Shown: piece after piece, positions 42,201-53,860 of the stretch | How the letters are laid out: every line of letters begins with the position of its first letter | How positions within the stretch are numbered: the first letter of the stretch is position 1 | Assembly (NCBI GenBank): GCA_030144725.1 | Contig: JASKMD010000029.1 | Location: 561,849 to 625,848 of the forward strand | DNA: 64,000 nucleotides | Direction: 5' to 3' | Origin: Haematococcus lacustris | Lineage: Eukaryota > Chlorophyta > Chlorophyceae > Chlamydomonadales > Haematococcaceae | Translations under genes and position numbers: made by a program | Notes under the pieces: model-generated | What the model was told of the DNA's origin: nothing | The model's database searches: none | Seen by the model: only the letters and a program-made list of their open reading frames with translations

Positions 42201-45200
42201 TGTCCTGCATGCGGCTCATGCAGTGGTAGCCATGCTATCAGTCCTGGCCCCCAGGGAGCTTATGACCATGCTCACCAGAGGGAGTCAGGCGCAGCCACAC
42301 CCAGCAGGCCTGCCCTGCCACCTCCCCAGCAGCATGCCCACAACCCCAGGCAGCCGGCCTTTCCCACCTGCCATGATCAGCAGCAAACCAGCTGCATGGT
42401 CCCCCCACATGCTACCCAGCCACGGCAGGCCACCCCACCCTCCTCCCACCAACCCACCTCGCCCTCACACCATCTGACATCAGGGCACAGCCACTTTGCC
42501 ACACCCCAGACCCCCACCCATCAAGCTGCTGCTGACGGCCCCCACCCCTCTGCTCGGCTTCCACCCGCCCGGCCCTCATCCACCGCCATCGTGCAGCCCC
42601 TGGCCATTGCTGCTGCTGCTGCCCGCACGCCTATGTACGAGCGGCGCCAGCTGCCAGTGAGCCCCCGTCCCCCAGAACCCCCTGCCAGCCACAGGGCAGC
42701 CGCCATGTCTGCCAGCTCCATTGCAGACACCCAGGAAGCTGGGCAGAAGCTGCTGGACAGCAGCTCCTTGCCTAGGCTGCCGGCCAATGTGAGGGTGGAT
42801 GTTCAAGAAGCTGAAGAGGAGGCAGCAGCGGCCTTGAACGCAGCAGCAGCTGAGCCCCCCACGGCGGCTGCCCCCCCTGCCCCGCAGCCCACCCCGTCTG
42901 GGTTCAACAGCAGCCGGCCCCCCACTCGCCAAGGCTTGGCCGAGGCCCTGGTCAGCGTAGGCGCAGGCCTGGCCAACGCTGCTGCACAGCTGCCCCCGCC
43001 CTCCCCTCTACTGCCCTCGGCCTTGGGGCTGAGGGCTAGCGCCCGACCGGCTGGCAGGACAGCAGCAGCCACCATGCCGGGATCGTTGGTTGTCTGTGTG
43101 GCCGACATGGCAGGGCCATGGGCAGGGGCCACCCAGGCAGTGGTGGCCGGGACTGGGCTGACGGCTGGGCAGGCGGAGTCGTCGCAGATCCTGCATGTGC
43201 TGTATGAGGAGCAGAGCATCATGCAGCTGGGCAGCACACCCTCATCACGGCCAGCATCACCCAGCCCCACCACACCCAGCACAGTGACAGATACAGACAC
43301 CTGCCATGCGGTGCCTGATCAGGCAACTGTCCTGGCTCAGTTGCAGCTGCCCAGCCCCGGGCTGACATTGGCATCGCCAGCTGCTGTGTCCCTCACCGCC
43401 TCCCTGGGCTCCTCATCGCCCTCCAGCTTGTCGGAGCCACTCTCCCTGCAATCTGACAGCCTGCCCTCGACAGGTGAGTGGCTGGCAGGTTGGCTGGCAG
43501 GCTGGCTGGCTGGCTGGCTGGCTTTCTTGATATTCCCAATCCCAGTGTGTCACTCACTCTCGCACCTCCAAAGGGCACCTCCAAAGTATTAAAGGGCACC
43601 TGGTGTGGACTGCTCCTGCATCCCTGTTGAACATTTTCACAGCAAACAAAGCACAAACAAACAAAGCAAAGAGCTGCCATGTCAGAGGCATCAGCTGAGC
43701 TACCAAGTAGTGCCACACTGCAAGCACTGCCATGCGGCTGAGACAGCTGATCCTGCTCCTGTCCAGACAGCCAGTGAGACACAATAGTGCCACAGCCTTT
43801 AACGCGCTCTTGCCCTGGAGCTGTTTGTCATGTGCGCAACCATGCGACCAGCAGTGCCGCGCAAAGTCCATGATCACAGCAGACAAAGCACAAACAACAA
43901 ATCAAAGAGCTGCCATGTCAAAGGTGTCAGGGGCTGCCATGAGTTCTATGATCATAGCTGCCATTTCAGGTGCATCAACTGTGGTGCTGCGACCAACAAT
44001 TCCGTGCAAAGTGCCTGCTGCTGCACACTGCTGCTTACAGGCGCGGCTGAGCTGGGTTTCGAAGGAGGGTCCCTGGCTAGGGTTGTGGATGTGTTGCAGC
44101 CAGCACACGGCATCACTGGGTCCGGCTATGGGCCACACCTAGCCAACAGCACACAAGGCACAGCAGCGGTGGGAGGGTGCTGTCTAGGGAGCATCACTGA
44201 CTCCCAAAGCAAGGCAGACGCATCCAGGGACTCGGCACCTTTGCCAGGTGCCCAAGAGCAGGGAACAATCAAGATACCCACTGGCAGCGCACGCTCTGTT
44301 CCTCAAGAGGCAGCAAGCAGCAGCCAACAGCCTCCAGCGATGACAGCAGCGGAGGTGGTTGACATCATGGCAGACGCCAGCTGTGAGCCGGCCCCTGGGT
44401 TACCGCCACCCACCTTGCCATCCAGCCCCACCCCTTGCCCACCCACCCCATCCACACCCCATGCGGCTTCTGCAGACCATGCTGCGGGTGAGCAGTCTCT
44501 GCCACCAGGGGCATACCAGGCTCATGTGTTTCAGCAAACTCCAGGGGAGTTGCAGGCTGCGCAAGCACATGCAGCCATGTTGCAGCAGGTGCAGGACAGC
44601 TTCCATGTCAGGCGGAGCACAGAGGTCGACAGTGACGGCCTGCGTCTGGGATTGGAGCCAGGTATGGGTAAGCAGTGCCAGCCTGGCAGCAGGGTGTATC
44701 TTTGTTGAGGATTGGGGTTGCGAGCGCCGGCACCTGCGGGTGTTTTTGCAACTTTAGCTGGCGTCGCCGAGGGCATGCAGCGACTTGTGTTGCGTAATGG
44801 CTTGCTCTAGTTGCTTTTTCACTTGTGTCCGTGCGTGCGGCGTCACTCCACAGACCCCGCACCAGAATTCGCAGAAGATTTGCCCTCGGACGTCGACGGC
44901 GCGTTCGCGGATGGCGGCAGCGACGGCCAGTCTGCGCGTCTCAGTGACGAAGCAAGCGCAGCAGCGCTCTTCAGTGACGGCGGCTCAGATGACGGCTTCA
45001 ACGATGTCGACTCGGGTTCAGAGGACGGCGAGGTGTTGTCCGTGTCTGCATATGTGAGCCATTGTATGACGCTCTGCCCTTACCCCCTCTTAAGACATCC
45101 CTGCAGTGCGACAACCACCCCAACCCTTGTCCCTAACCATTGATTGTGCTGTTTGGCAGTACAAATGCCCTTGTTTCTCACCATTGATTGTGTCATGTGG

Positions 45201-48200
45201 CAGCACCAATGCCCTGGTCTTTGTCTGCACACACTACTTCTGCAGGCTATCGAGCCAGCGGTCAAGCTGTCCATCAAGCCAGCTGACGTCCCCGCCAGGC
45301 GGGCAGTGCCTCCCAGCGACAATGACATCATCGAGAGCAACGGCATGCGCTTGCTTGGCACAAAATATGAGGTGCAGCACATGGTGGGGGAGGGCGCCTA
45401 TGGCAAGGTGATGAAGTGTCGAGTCAGGGGCAGCTCCCCAGATCAGTGGGTGGCTGTCAAGGAGTTCAAGATCGAGGTGAGAGGGTGGGCCAGTTGTGGG
45501 CGGGACACAACTGCATGGCGGTTGGGTGAGGAGCCAGGTGTGAGTGAGGTGTGAGGGCTAGACCTGGTAGAGACCTGGTAGAAAGGTAAGACCTGGTGGG
45601 TTGGGAACCATAGTGTGAGTGAGGTGGGAGGGCTAGACCTGGTATACCAGGGCTCCAGCTGCCACCAGGGTTGCACATAGGCAGAGGTGACTCTGGCCAC
45701 AAGCTGGGTCGCAGAATGGCAGGCCTAAGACATGGTGGGCACTGCAGTTGCATTGGGGTGGGGCATGCAAGCATGCTAATGTAGGAACCTTAACACCACG
45801 CTGAGGAACGCCCCTGCACCTGCCCATATGGTCTTGCAGTCCCCTCCTGCAACGCTACGCTAACCATACTTGCACAGCTTAACATCCAAGTCTCACCCAA
45901 GCTGGCCCGGGTCAGGCCTATACAGGTCTATATCAACCTATACAGGCCAACATATCCATGAGCCATGGTGATGACCAGCAGTACTGTCACCTCCAAATGC
46001 CTTCCTGACGCATCGGCCTACCCTCGACATGCTGCAAGCCCTTGTCACACGGCGACCTTTTCCGTGTTGGCATTACTCAGCACCACTCTAGCTGGCTGAG
46101 GTCAGCGAAATGCTTGCATGATAATGCCCAGCGTTGTTGCCAGTGTCAGGTGCTTGGTGCTGTTGGTCACAGGATGATGACCCGGATGCTGACGATGTGA
46201 AGCGCACCAGCCGGCGGGAGGTCAACTTGCTGCGCAGCCTGGAGCACCCCAACATCGTCGCTTTCATTGATGAGTTCATGGTCCGCGACCGGCTATTCAT
46301 TGTCATGGAGTTTGGTGAGAGGGCTTTGCCACGCATCTGCTGGGTGCCAGGTTGCACTGCCTATACTGCTGCCCGATTGGCGCTTGCATCTCTGCCAGCC
46401 TCAAACCAGTGGTTGGCCCGGCTCAAGTCTGTCTGGGAAGAGCCCTGGCCCTGGTCCTGGTCATACAGCTGGTGAGGGTGAGGTTGCTGGTTCAACCCCT
46501 CCTTGTGGCAAAGGGAAGTGCTGGTGAGGGTGCAGGTGTCTTCAGTTTCATCTGCAAAGATGCCATCCTGGTATGACTGCTGGACAATGAGATACTGTCT
46601 AATCAATCCATATACATATATGTTGACACGGTTGCATGGACAAAGAAAGGTGCATGTGCTGGTGCAGTGCCCTGCAACCTGCTTGAGCTGCTGGAGGCAC
46701 AGCCTGGTGGCATGGACCGTGAGGCAGTGCGCCTCATCCTGTTCCAGCTGTGCACCGCCATCGCCTTCATCCACGCTCAGGTGCTGCACACGCACTGACT
46801 CAGCCAGCAACGATACTCAAGCAGCTTGCTGAACAGTTGTGATGGATGTGAACAGGCGCTGCTTGTTGCTGTTGTCTAGTTGTGACAGCTGTGTTGAGGT
46901 TGCCAGCATTGCCAGGTACAGCAAGGAAGCAGCCAAGGCAAGGCAGCAGCTGGCAGCCAAGGCAAGGCAGCAAGCCAAGGCAGCAGCTGGTCAGCATAAC
47001 CGGGCATTGCCGTTAGGTAGCATATGTGACAAGGTTTTTGACTTCCATTAGGAAAATGGAGGCAAAGGTGCACCATATAAGGTGTACCTGATGCCAGCGG
47101 GGACAACGGCTTCCTATGCTACTGCTTTCACGCATGGCTCCTGGTATTGTCCATTAATGCTGGTGTGTGCGCTGCTGCTTGTGTGCAGCACATAGTGTAT
47201 AGAGATGTCAAGCCAGAGAACCTGTTGATCAATGAGCAAGGCCACTTAAAACTGTGAGTGCAGTGATGCCAGCTCCGACATGCTGAGCGCATTGTGTGAC
47301 ATCTTTGCTCCACACTGCCATCACACTGCCATCGCATCACGCTGCTGACAATTGCAGAACACACCCTGCCTGCATGAGCTGTGCTTAGCTGCAAATGCAA
47401 AGCCCAGCAACTGCTTGACTTACCTTGCCCACCGGGGTTTCCTGCTTCCTGCAAATGCGTGCTTGACCTGCTCCCTCCATGACACCCACTGGCGTGATTG
47501 GGTGACTAGAGTGCCTCGAGATCATTGTGGTTGGTGTGACTGTGACTGGATGGCAGGTGTGACTTTGGATTTGCACGTCACATCTCACCCTCTGGCGAAG
47601 ACAAGCTCACAGACTATGTGGCCACACGCTGGTGAGCCCCAGCTATTCACCTTGCAGCTAGATATACAAGGCAGGCAGGCAGGCAGGGAGGAAGACGGAT
47701 GGGCGGGCGGGCTAGTAGGCAGTTAGGCGGGCAAGCAGGTGCCCAACGGCTTGCAGCGGCCTCCATCACCCTTATCAACATAACCCATCCAGACCACATC
47801 CCATTCAAGACCTAGACATTTTGGACACCTGCTCGGCACTGGTGCGGGCAGCATCACCTGCCTGCTGCTAAGAGCCTGCAGTTTAAAGGTCTGTATAAAG
47901 CTGTGTCTGAGCAGCACCTTAGCCCTCAACCTAGAGCCTTCATTGCCGTGGAACACTGAGCGTGGACCACTACAAAGTTGTGTTTTTGTCGGCGTGGAGT
48001 TCCCATGCACACGGCATACACATGGGCATGGTCGCCTACCACCTACACTATTGCCTGACCCAGAGGGCAATGATGTAGAGTTGGCATGACAAACATGCAC
48101 TAATTGCAAGCTGATGACGGCTCAAATGGAAGCCACACACTACCGTGCTGTGTCTGGGCAGCGGAACCATGGCGCAGCAGCATGACTTGCATGTGCTTGC

Positions 48201-50934
48201 CTAGCTGGCGTCAGCCTTGCATGCCATGCAACTGTTATGCAACTGCCATGCAACTGCAATGTGACTGCCATGCACCTGCCATGCACCGGTCATGCAGGTA
48301 CCGGGCACCAGAGCTGCTGCTGGGGCCACCGTACGAGGATGTGCATGGCACTGTGCAGTCAAAGTATGGGCCAGCCATTGACATGTGGGCGATTGGCTGC
48401 CTAATGGTACGGAGTGGCGTGTGTGGCCCACAGCAGGTTGCTGCACTGGCAGCTCTGAACACAATGTTGCGGGCACAGAAGCTTGCTGCTCTTCCTGCTG
48501 CTTGCTGATCCTGGCCTATAGATAAGGCTTCTATGTGATGAGGCATGCCAAGCTTGCATTGTCACATACTTACCATTGCCTCGTCCTTTACTGGAGTGGG
48601 GCAGGCAGGCAGGCAGGCAGGCAAGCAGGCAGGCAGGTGACAGCGTCATCAGCCACATCACCTCGACCATTGCTCTGCCTGCAGTGCCTGCGACCCCTTT
48701 GGCTCTGACACCTCTGAAAACACGACATGTAGACAGCAGCACTATGCACCTGCAACATGTGGCACAGCTCGCACGACATTTTCAGCATCACAGCCAAGTT
48801 GTGTATACTGCATGTCATTGTCCCGTCACACACAGCTCCTTCAGCCAGGAGGCTGTATGTCGAGCACCCATAGTAGGTGCAGGGCAAAAATAGGCAGCAC
48901 CTTTGTCAGCGTAAGGCTGGCCCCACCGCATGATGCAGGGGGAGCTCATGGATGGAGAGCCGCTGTTTGCGGGCGACAGCGACCTGGACCAGCTGTACCG
49001 CATCCAGACCGTGCTTGGCCCGGTGACACCTTCCCAGCAAGCCCTGTTCAACAGCAACCCGCACAACGCTGGCATCGTGTTCAACTTCAAGGAGCCCCTC
49101 ACCCTTGCTGCAAGGTCAGCTACAGCCCCCTGCTTTCTGTTGCTGCTGCCGCTGCCCTTGGGTGCCTTGGGTGAACGGTCTCGCAGCCGCAGCTTGTAGC
49201 CCAGGCAAGGATACTCCCTGCCCTTAGCAGGCGTTTCCAGCTGCTCAGCCACAGCACAGCACCAGAGGGCGCCACGTGCTCTCCCCATGCAGCCCTAGGC
49301 CTACTGTGTCCACAATGACGCCCCTGATGGCTCGCTGGGACACGCCTCGCTGTAGCTTGCCAGCCTGCCTGCCTCACCTACCTGCCGTCCTCTACCTGCA
49401 CTTGCACCGCCTCCATTAGCTACATGGCTGGGACCACTACAAACAAGGCCAAGGCCACCCACCCACACCAGGCTGCCAGGCTGCAACACCAGTCACGACA
49501 GTGCTAACCCATCGTCGAGCAATCGGGGCGGGGCTAGCAGCTGCAGTGTGGGTCGCCACCGCTGCCCTCCTGCGCTGCTGTGTAGATATGAGGACCGCAT
49601 GACGGAGGTGGAGCTGGACTTCCTCTCCCGCCTGCTTACCCTGGACCCCTCTCAGCGCATCACCGGGCAAGCCTGCCTGCAGCACCCCTACCTGGCAGAT
49701 CTTGGTGAGATCTCCTGAGCCTGGGCCGGGCATGTGCAGTGCTGGCCAGCACCTGGGCATGTGCTGCCATGCGCCAGCTTCGAACTTATCATATGAAGTT
49801 GTTTAGCTGGTGAGGCAGGAGTGTGACTGAGGATCCACCCTTCATTCTCATTGTCGCTCAACTGTTTGTCAACAGCCAATCAGCTGTCAGTTTGAATTGC
49901 TGCCCTTGTGCTTACCTAAGTCGCTGTAAGGGCCCAGCCGCAGCCTTCTGTGTCTGACGCACTGCCCTCACCAGCAGCCCCGACACAGAGCCATGCAGGT
50001 ACATAGCCCTGTCAATTGTGTAGGCTCAGCTCCAGGGAATGCATCCTTGCTCGCAGCTTGGCCTCATTCCCACACCCCGTGGCACCTGCCTGACCCACAG
50101 GGCATGTTGGTGGCTACCCACGGGCTAGCGGGAAGACATGAGTGCAGTTCGTTGCATTATGATAATCGGGGAGTGGCCTAGCTCGACTGCTGCCGTGCTT
50201 CAGCTGTAGCCTGCCTCTGATCCTTCCGTGCCCCCGCTGCTGCCGCTGCCGCTGTGCTGGACCTTGCGTATATCGCTTCAGGCCAAACACTGCAGCCTTG
50301 ATTGCTTGCCACTGCCCCTCCTCCTGCCCATTCTGCACCTCTTGCCCCTCCTGCCCTTACTCTTCCTCTTTCTACTGTGCCTCAGTTGGCTGCTGCTGCT
50401 GCTGCTGCTGGGCCCTGGGTGAGCTGTCTCGCAGCCGCTTTGTAGCCCAGCCAGGGTACTCCTTTGTAGCTCCTTTGTAGCTCCTTTGTAGCTCAGGGTA
50501 CTCCTTGCCGTTGGCTGGCAGCTCAGGCAGCTCTGGCCACCAGCACAGCTCCGGCGGGCGCCACTTGCTCTCCCCAATGCGCTGCATGTTGAGCGCTGCG
50601 CTGTAGTCCCTGTCTACCCACGGTGCTGGCTTGGCCTTGGCAGCCTTGCCCTTCGCCTGGCCTTTGCCCTTAGTAGGCCTGGTGGGCACAGCTGCCTGCT
50701 CCACCTTAGTGGGCTTGGCTAGCTGCATGGGAGCTAGCGTGGGAGCTGGCACTGCAGGGCGCCTCAACAGGCCCCGCACTGGCTAGTCACGCTTCACGGT
50801 TTACAGACTGCTGTGGTGCGTGCCCCTGCCCGTTGCCCCCTGCAGGGCAGCAGCCGCTACAGGCAGGCCAGCTATCTAGCCGGAGGTCAAGTAGCGCCAT
50901 GAGCGGGGCCTCCAGCACCACAACCTCCCTTTGA
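36224..50934 (+). CDS. CDKL-type protein kinase with a giant disordered N-terminal extension
   Basis: Twenty-two phase-consistent exons: 36224-36288, 36464-36515, 36623-36736, 36897-37067, 37951-38268, 38552-38643, 39070-39613, 39844-41154, 41882-41982, 42224-43473, 44041-44661, 44854-45053, 45246-45476, 46173-46314, 46668-46780, 47189-47253, 47557-47631, 48298-48406, 48939-49114, 49586-49704, 49975-49998, 50846-50934 (about 1,993 residues). The kinase domain starts near residue 1640: MVGEGAYGKVMK, VAVKEF (Lys), VKRTSRREVNLLRSL (the CDKL counterpart of PSTAIRE), VYRDVKPENLL, CDFGFAR, activation loop TDYVATRWYRAPELLLG, DMWAIGCLMGELMDGEPLF, DSDLDQLYRIQTVLG. TDY and the acidic insert before the C-helix fit CDKL1/CDKL5 relatives, some of which (LF5, FLS1) control flagellar length in Chlamydomonas. 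The first ~1,600 residues are Ala/Ser/Pro/Gln-rich and could be a separate upstream gene; only phase links them. The kinase part is certain. Confidence 0.8.
37120..37480 (-). mobile_element. Diverged TnpB/Fanzor-like element fragment in kinase intron
   Basis: A-like module 37120-37262 (differs strongly from the main A type, with GTGACAGGGTTATAGCC), then ORF tail traces on the minus strand to about 37480 (Gln run, RLRNRPPKAQ-type and SLVRQASAPVEAVLL). Antisense to the kinase gene. Confidence 0.5.
41646..41822 (-). repeat. Solo A module in kinase intron
   Basis: Begins CAGCACCTTGGCCCTCAACC and ends near AGGGCTATGATGTAGA. No ORF or C module. In intron 41155-41881, antisense orientation. Confidence 0.75.
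43535..43625 (-). repeat. Solo C module in kinase intron
   Basis: CAGTGTGTCACTCACTCTCG, CACCTCCAAAGGGCACCTCC and GGCACCTGGTGTGGACTGCT then CCTGCAT, in intron 43474-44040. A GGCT run precedes it. An imperfect duplication with GCAAAGAGCTGCCATGTCA phrases follows (about 43640-43940). Confidence 0.75.
47915..48150 (-). repeat. Solo A module in kinase intron
   Basis: Begins AGCACCTTAGCCCTCAACCT and continues through CATGGTCGCCTACCACCTAC to AGCTGATGACGGCTCAAATG. No ORF follows. In intron 47632-48297, antisense. Confidence 0.8.
49115..49300 (-). pseudogene. Short TnpB/Fanzor-like ORF remnant in kinase intron
   Basis: Minus-strand traces of the family tail: GESTWRPLVLCCG, SLPGLQAAARPFTQG-type frame, Gln/Arg run. 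Several stops. No A or C modules. Begins directly at the exon donor at 49115. Confidence 0.5.
50385..50795 (-). pseudogene. TnpB/Fanzor-like ORF fragment with tandem insertion
   Basis: Minus frame in the last kinase intron: MRGLLRRPAVPAPTLAP, PTKGKGQ linker, WVDRDYSAALNMQRIGESKW, PPELCWWPE, then four near-copies of a 12-base unit (CCTTTGTAGCT) inserted in the KEYPGLGYK region, then KRLRDSSPRAQ and seven Gln codons. The Asp is kept, while the conserved Cys-Asn is Tyr-Ser. No A module. Confidence 0.6.
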
Positions 50935-52581
50935 GGGCCCTGCAGCTAGCAGGGCGATGTGGGTCTATTTCGCCCAAGGTGCAGGTTTGGCTCGGGTTTG
51001 CCAGGGATCTGGGTTTGGTTGACGACCTGTGCTAGAGAAGTGTGTCCAGCGTGTCCTCCTTTTGTCAGCTCACACCGCTGGCCACTTAGGGGCCAGAGCA
51101 GGGGCAGAGCGGGAGAGAGGGAGAGGTCCTTAGGGGTAGGCCACCGTGGCCTGCACTCCAGGCCTGTTTTGCTGGAGCGCTGCTCCTGACCTTGTCGAGC
51201 TCCAGCGCGTCCCGGGCTCCTCTGGTCCCCTCACATGGCTGGCCACTGGGAGTGAAGAAAAGGCAGCCGTGCAAGCGTGCCTGAAACAAGCTCCCTACAC
51301 AATTCGGTGTATGCAGTCACTGGGGTTTAGATTTATTCAGGCAATGTGCATACAAGCAATGTTAACAGCCTAGGGTGTTCACCTAGGGTGTCTGCAAAGA
51401 GTGATAATCTCCTGGCATCCCATCTCCTGGCACTGGTGAGGCACCCATCCTCTAGCAGACCCCCAAGCACATCCTTAGGCCAATGCGGCTCCTCTAGGGA
51501 GCTGGGGCAGGGGCCAGGGCCAGCGGGAGGGGCAGAGGCAAAGGCTGCAGCCAACCTGCAGGGCAGGGGCAAGAGCTGCAGCAGCAGTGACTTTCATGTC
51601 TACTGTTACAGCTGAAATGGAGGGGCTGGGACTGGGGATAGGGGCAACACTCACAACAACATATGACGGGCAGGAGCGAGGGGGTAAGGGAAGGAGGAGC
51701 TGCGGGGCTGCTCAGCGTGGTGTGCAGGTACTGCAGCTGTGGCATATGTAAGCTGTGGGCCATGGAGTATGCCCATGCATACCGCCAGCTGGGCTGATCA
51801 TCTAGAATTGGGGCAGCTGCAGGGTCGGGGTCAGGTCCAGGGTCAGGGTCAATGACGTCACTCGTTACTCTGCGCACGTCACTGCTGAGTGTGTGTGTGT
51901 GACACCATTTGAACATCAAGCAGACTATGAACATGCGTGTGCGACACCTTTACTTTAGCAGTGTTTCAAATGCACCCTTGCGCAATTGTCACTTTGCACG
52001 ACGTGTTTGTATCAAAGTTTTAATGTAAGTCAGTATATGAATGCTGCAGCGACTGCACCAGATCGAACATATGGGGGTGACAGGCAGTTTACATCTGCTG
52101 TTGAGGCAATCGCAATAGATACACTTTCTGTGAATCGTGAACGCAACCGGGTGATCCCTGACTAGGTAGTTGAAACAGTTGGTATGCAACAGCCCTGTGT
52201 GACAACAACTCCATGTGTGAGGGAGGTGGCGCCATGCACTCATCCCAGCAACACAGCTCCAGGCTCCGGTGCACTCGTCAGGGTTAACCTCCGCCCCAGA
52301 TCGATGTCCCATCACGTCACCAGCCCCAATGAGGCCGCCCCAGTCAGCGGCCACCCCTCAGCTTTAGGTGAGGTGAGGTGAGGGTGCCTGAGCTGAGAGC
52401 ACAGGGTCAGGAGCAAGGGGGGTCTGGGCGCACCCTCGGGGTGGCCAAACTGTGTTGGAGGGAGGCTTGCATCACTCTCGCACCTCCAAAGAGCACCTCC
52501 AAAGGATCAAAGGGCACCTTCAAAAGGCACCTGGCGTGGACTGCTCCTGCATCTCCTGCATACCAGCACTGCTATCAGCTC
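50935..52581. other. Intergenic region between convergent kinase and F-box genes
   Basis: Presumed 3' regions of the two genes. 51485-51930 (minus) has LHMPQLQYLHTT, similar to APLLQYLHVT in the fifth F-box exon, so it may be a decayed paralogue. 51854-51876 matches, inverted, a 23-base word at 28219. 52468-52560 is a solo C module. The rest shows nothing recognisable. Confidence 0.5.
52468..52560 (-). repeat. Solo C module
   Basis: ATCACTCTCGCACCTCCAAA through GGCACCTGGCGTGGACTGCT and CCTGCAT. Lies about 20 bases beyond the stop of the F-box gene and in the same orientation as that gene, unlike the intronic copies. Confidence 0.75.
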
Positions 52582-53823
52582 TCAGCCGATGACCAGCTGC
52601 ACTTGTCTAGGTGCGTCCCGCTGCAACCTGCACACGACCTCTGCATCCAGCTGCCAGCCCTGGACTCTGAGCCAACGCAGCCTGGGCAAGCCCTGCATGA
52701 GGGCCTCCAGGTGGCAGACCTGCAACCCCTGCTCCTGATCTTCAAGACCAGCCGCATGCACACCCGCACCTGCCCCACCTGACCCCACCCCGGTGCCTTG
52801 GCCTGGCCCGTCATCTGAGGGTGTGCTGCAGCCCAGCCCTGCGGCCCGGCTGCTGTGACCCAGGTGGAGGTCCTGGGCAATGCAGTGGATGCAGAGTCGG
52901 TCCAGGTGTGGCAGGCGCTGGCACCACACTGAGCTCAGCCTGGCTAGGTCTGATGACGGCCAGTGCGTACTGACCTGCACGGCGGAAGCAAGAGCTGCAG
53001 CAGCGGTAACACAAGGCCGACGATTGCTGTAAGAAATGAGGGGCGGGGGCGGGGGCGGGGGCGGGGGCGGGGGCGGGGGCGGGGGCGGGGGCGGGGGCAG
53101 GAGGGAGAGGGAGAGGGAGAGGTACTGAGGGGCAGCTCACCGTGACGTGGAGGTATTGCAGCAGTGGTGCACACACGGCGATGGCCTCAAGGCCAGAGAC
53201 AGTGACCAGGCCGGAGTGGGGCGACTGGCCATTCACATTCAAGTCCCGCACCTGGCCCAGTATTGCCCGGGCGGCACCATCGCACAGTGGGCTGCTTGCA
53301 TTCCTGCGACCATGCACCTCACCAGCCCTCAACCATCAACATGGAGCAAGGGAAGGGGCGCATGCCTCACTGCATGTCATGCACGCTAGTGACACCAACC
53401 ACCTTGATGGTCAGCATGTGTCATGCATTGATGGCACATGGTGCGGGCAGCTCCAAGTTTAAGGCCAAGGAACAGAAACAGGAGCCTCAAGCTCGGCTGA
53501 GGGCTGACACAAAGCATACCGTGCTGCCACAGCCAGCAAAACAGCTGTCACCCTCTCACTGCAGCTGGGGCATATACATGATCATGGCTGATCAGCTCCG
53601 TGGCCTTTTGTCTGGACAAGGTATGCTGGGCCAGTGGGTGAGGAGCAAATCAAACAAGGCATCAGCCAGTAAGGCCAGCTAGGACAGGTGGTGGTCAGGG
53701 CGCATGTTTCATGCAGGTGGTGGTCAGGTGGTGGTCAGGTTTCATGCAGGTGGTGGTCTGGGGGTGTGACAGGCCGCTTGAGGAGCCACTCACACCACAG
53801 CCGGCCCCTCAAACAGCCCCAGG

Positions 53824-53860
<37 letters not shown>

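Noticed and set aside
42521..43300. Minus frames opposite the 1.25-kb kinase exon
   Set aside because: Shadows of a phase-consistent exon with biased third positions.
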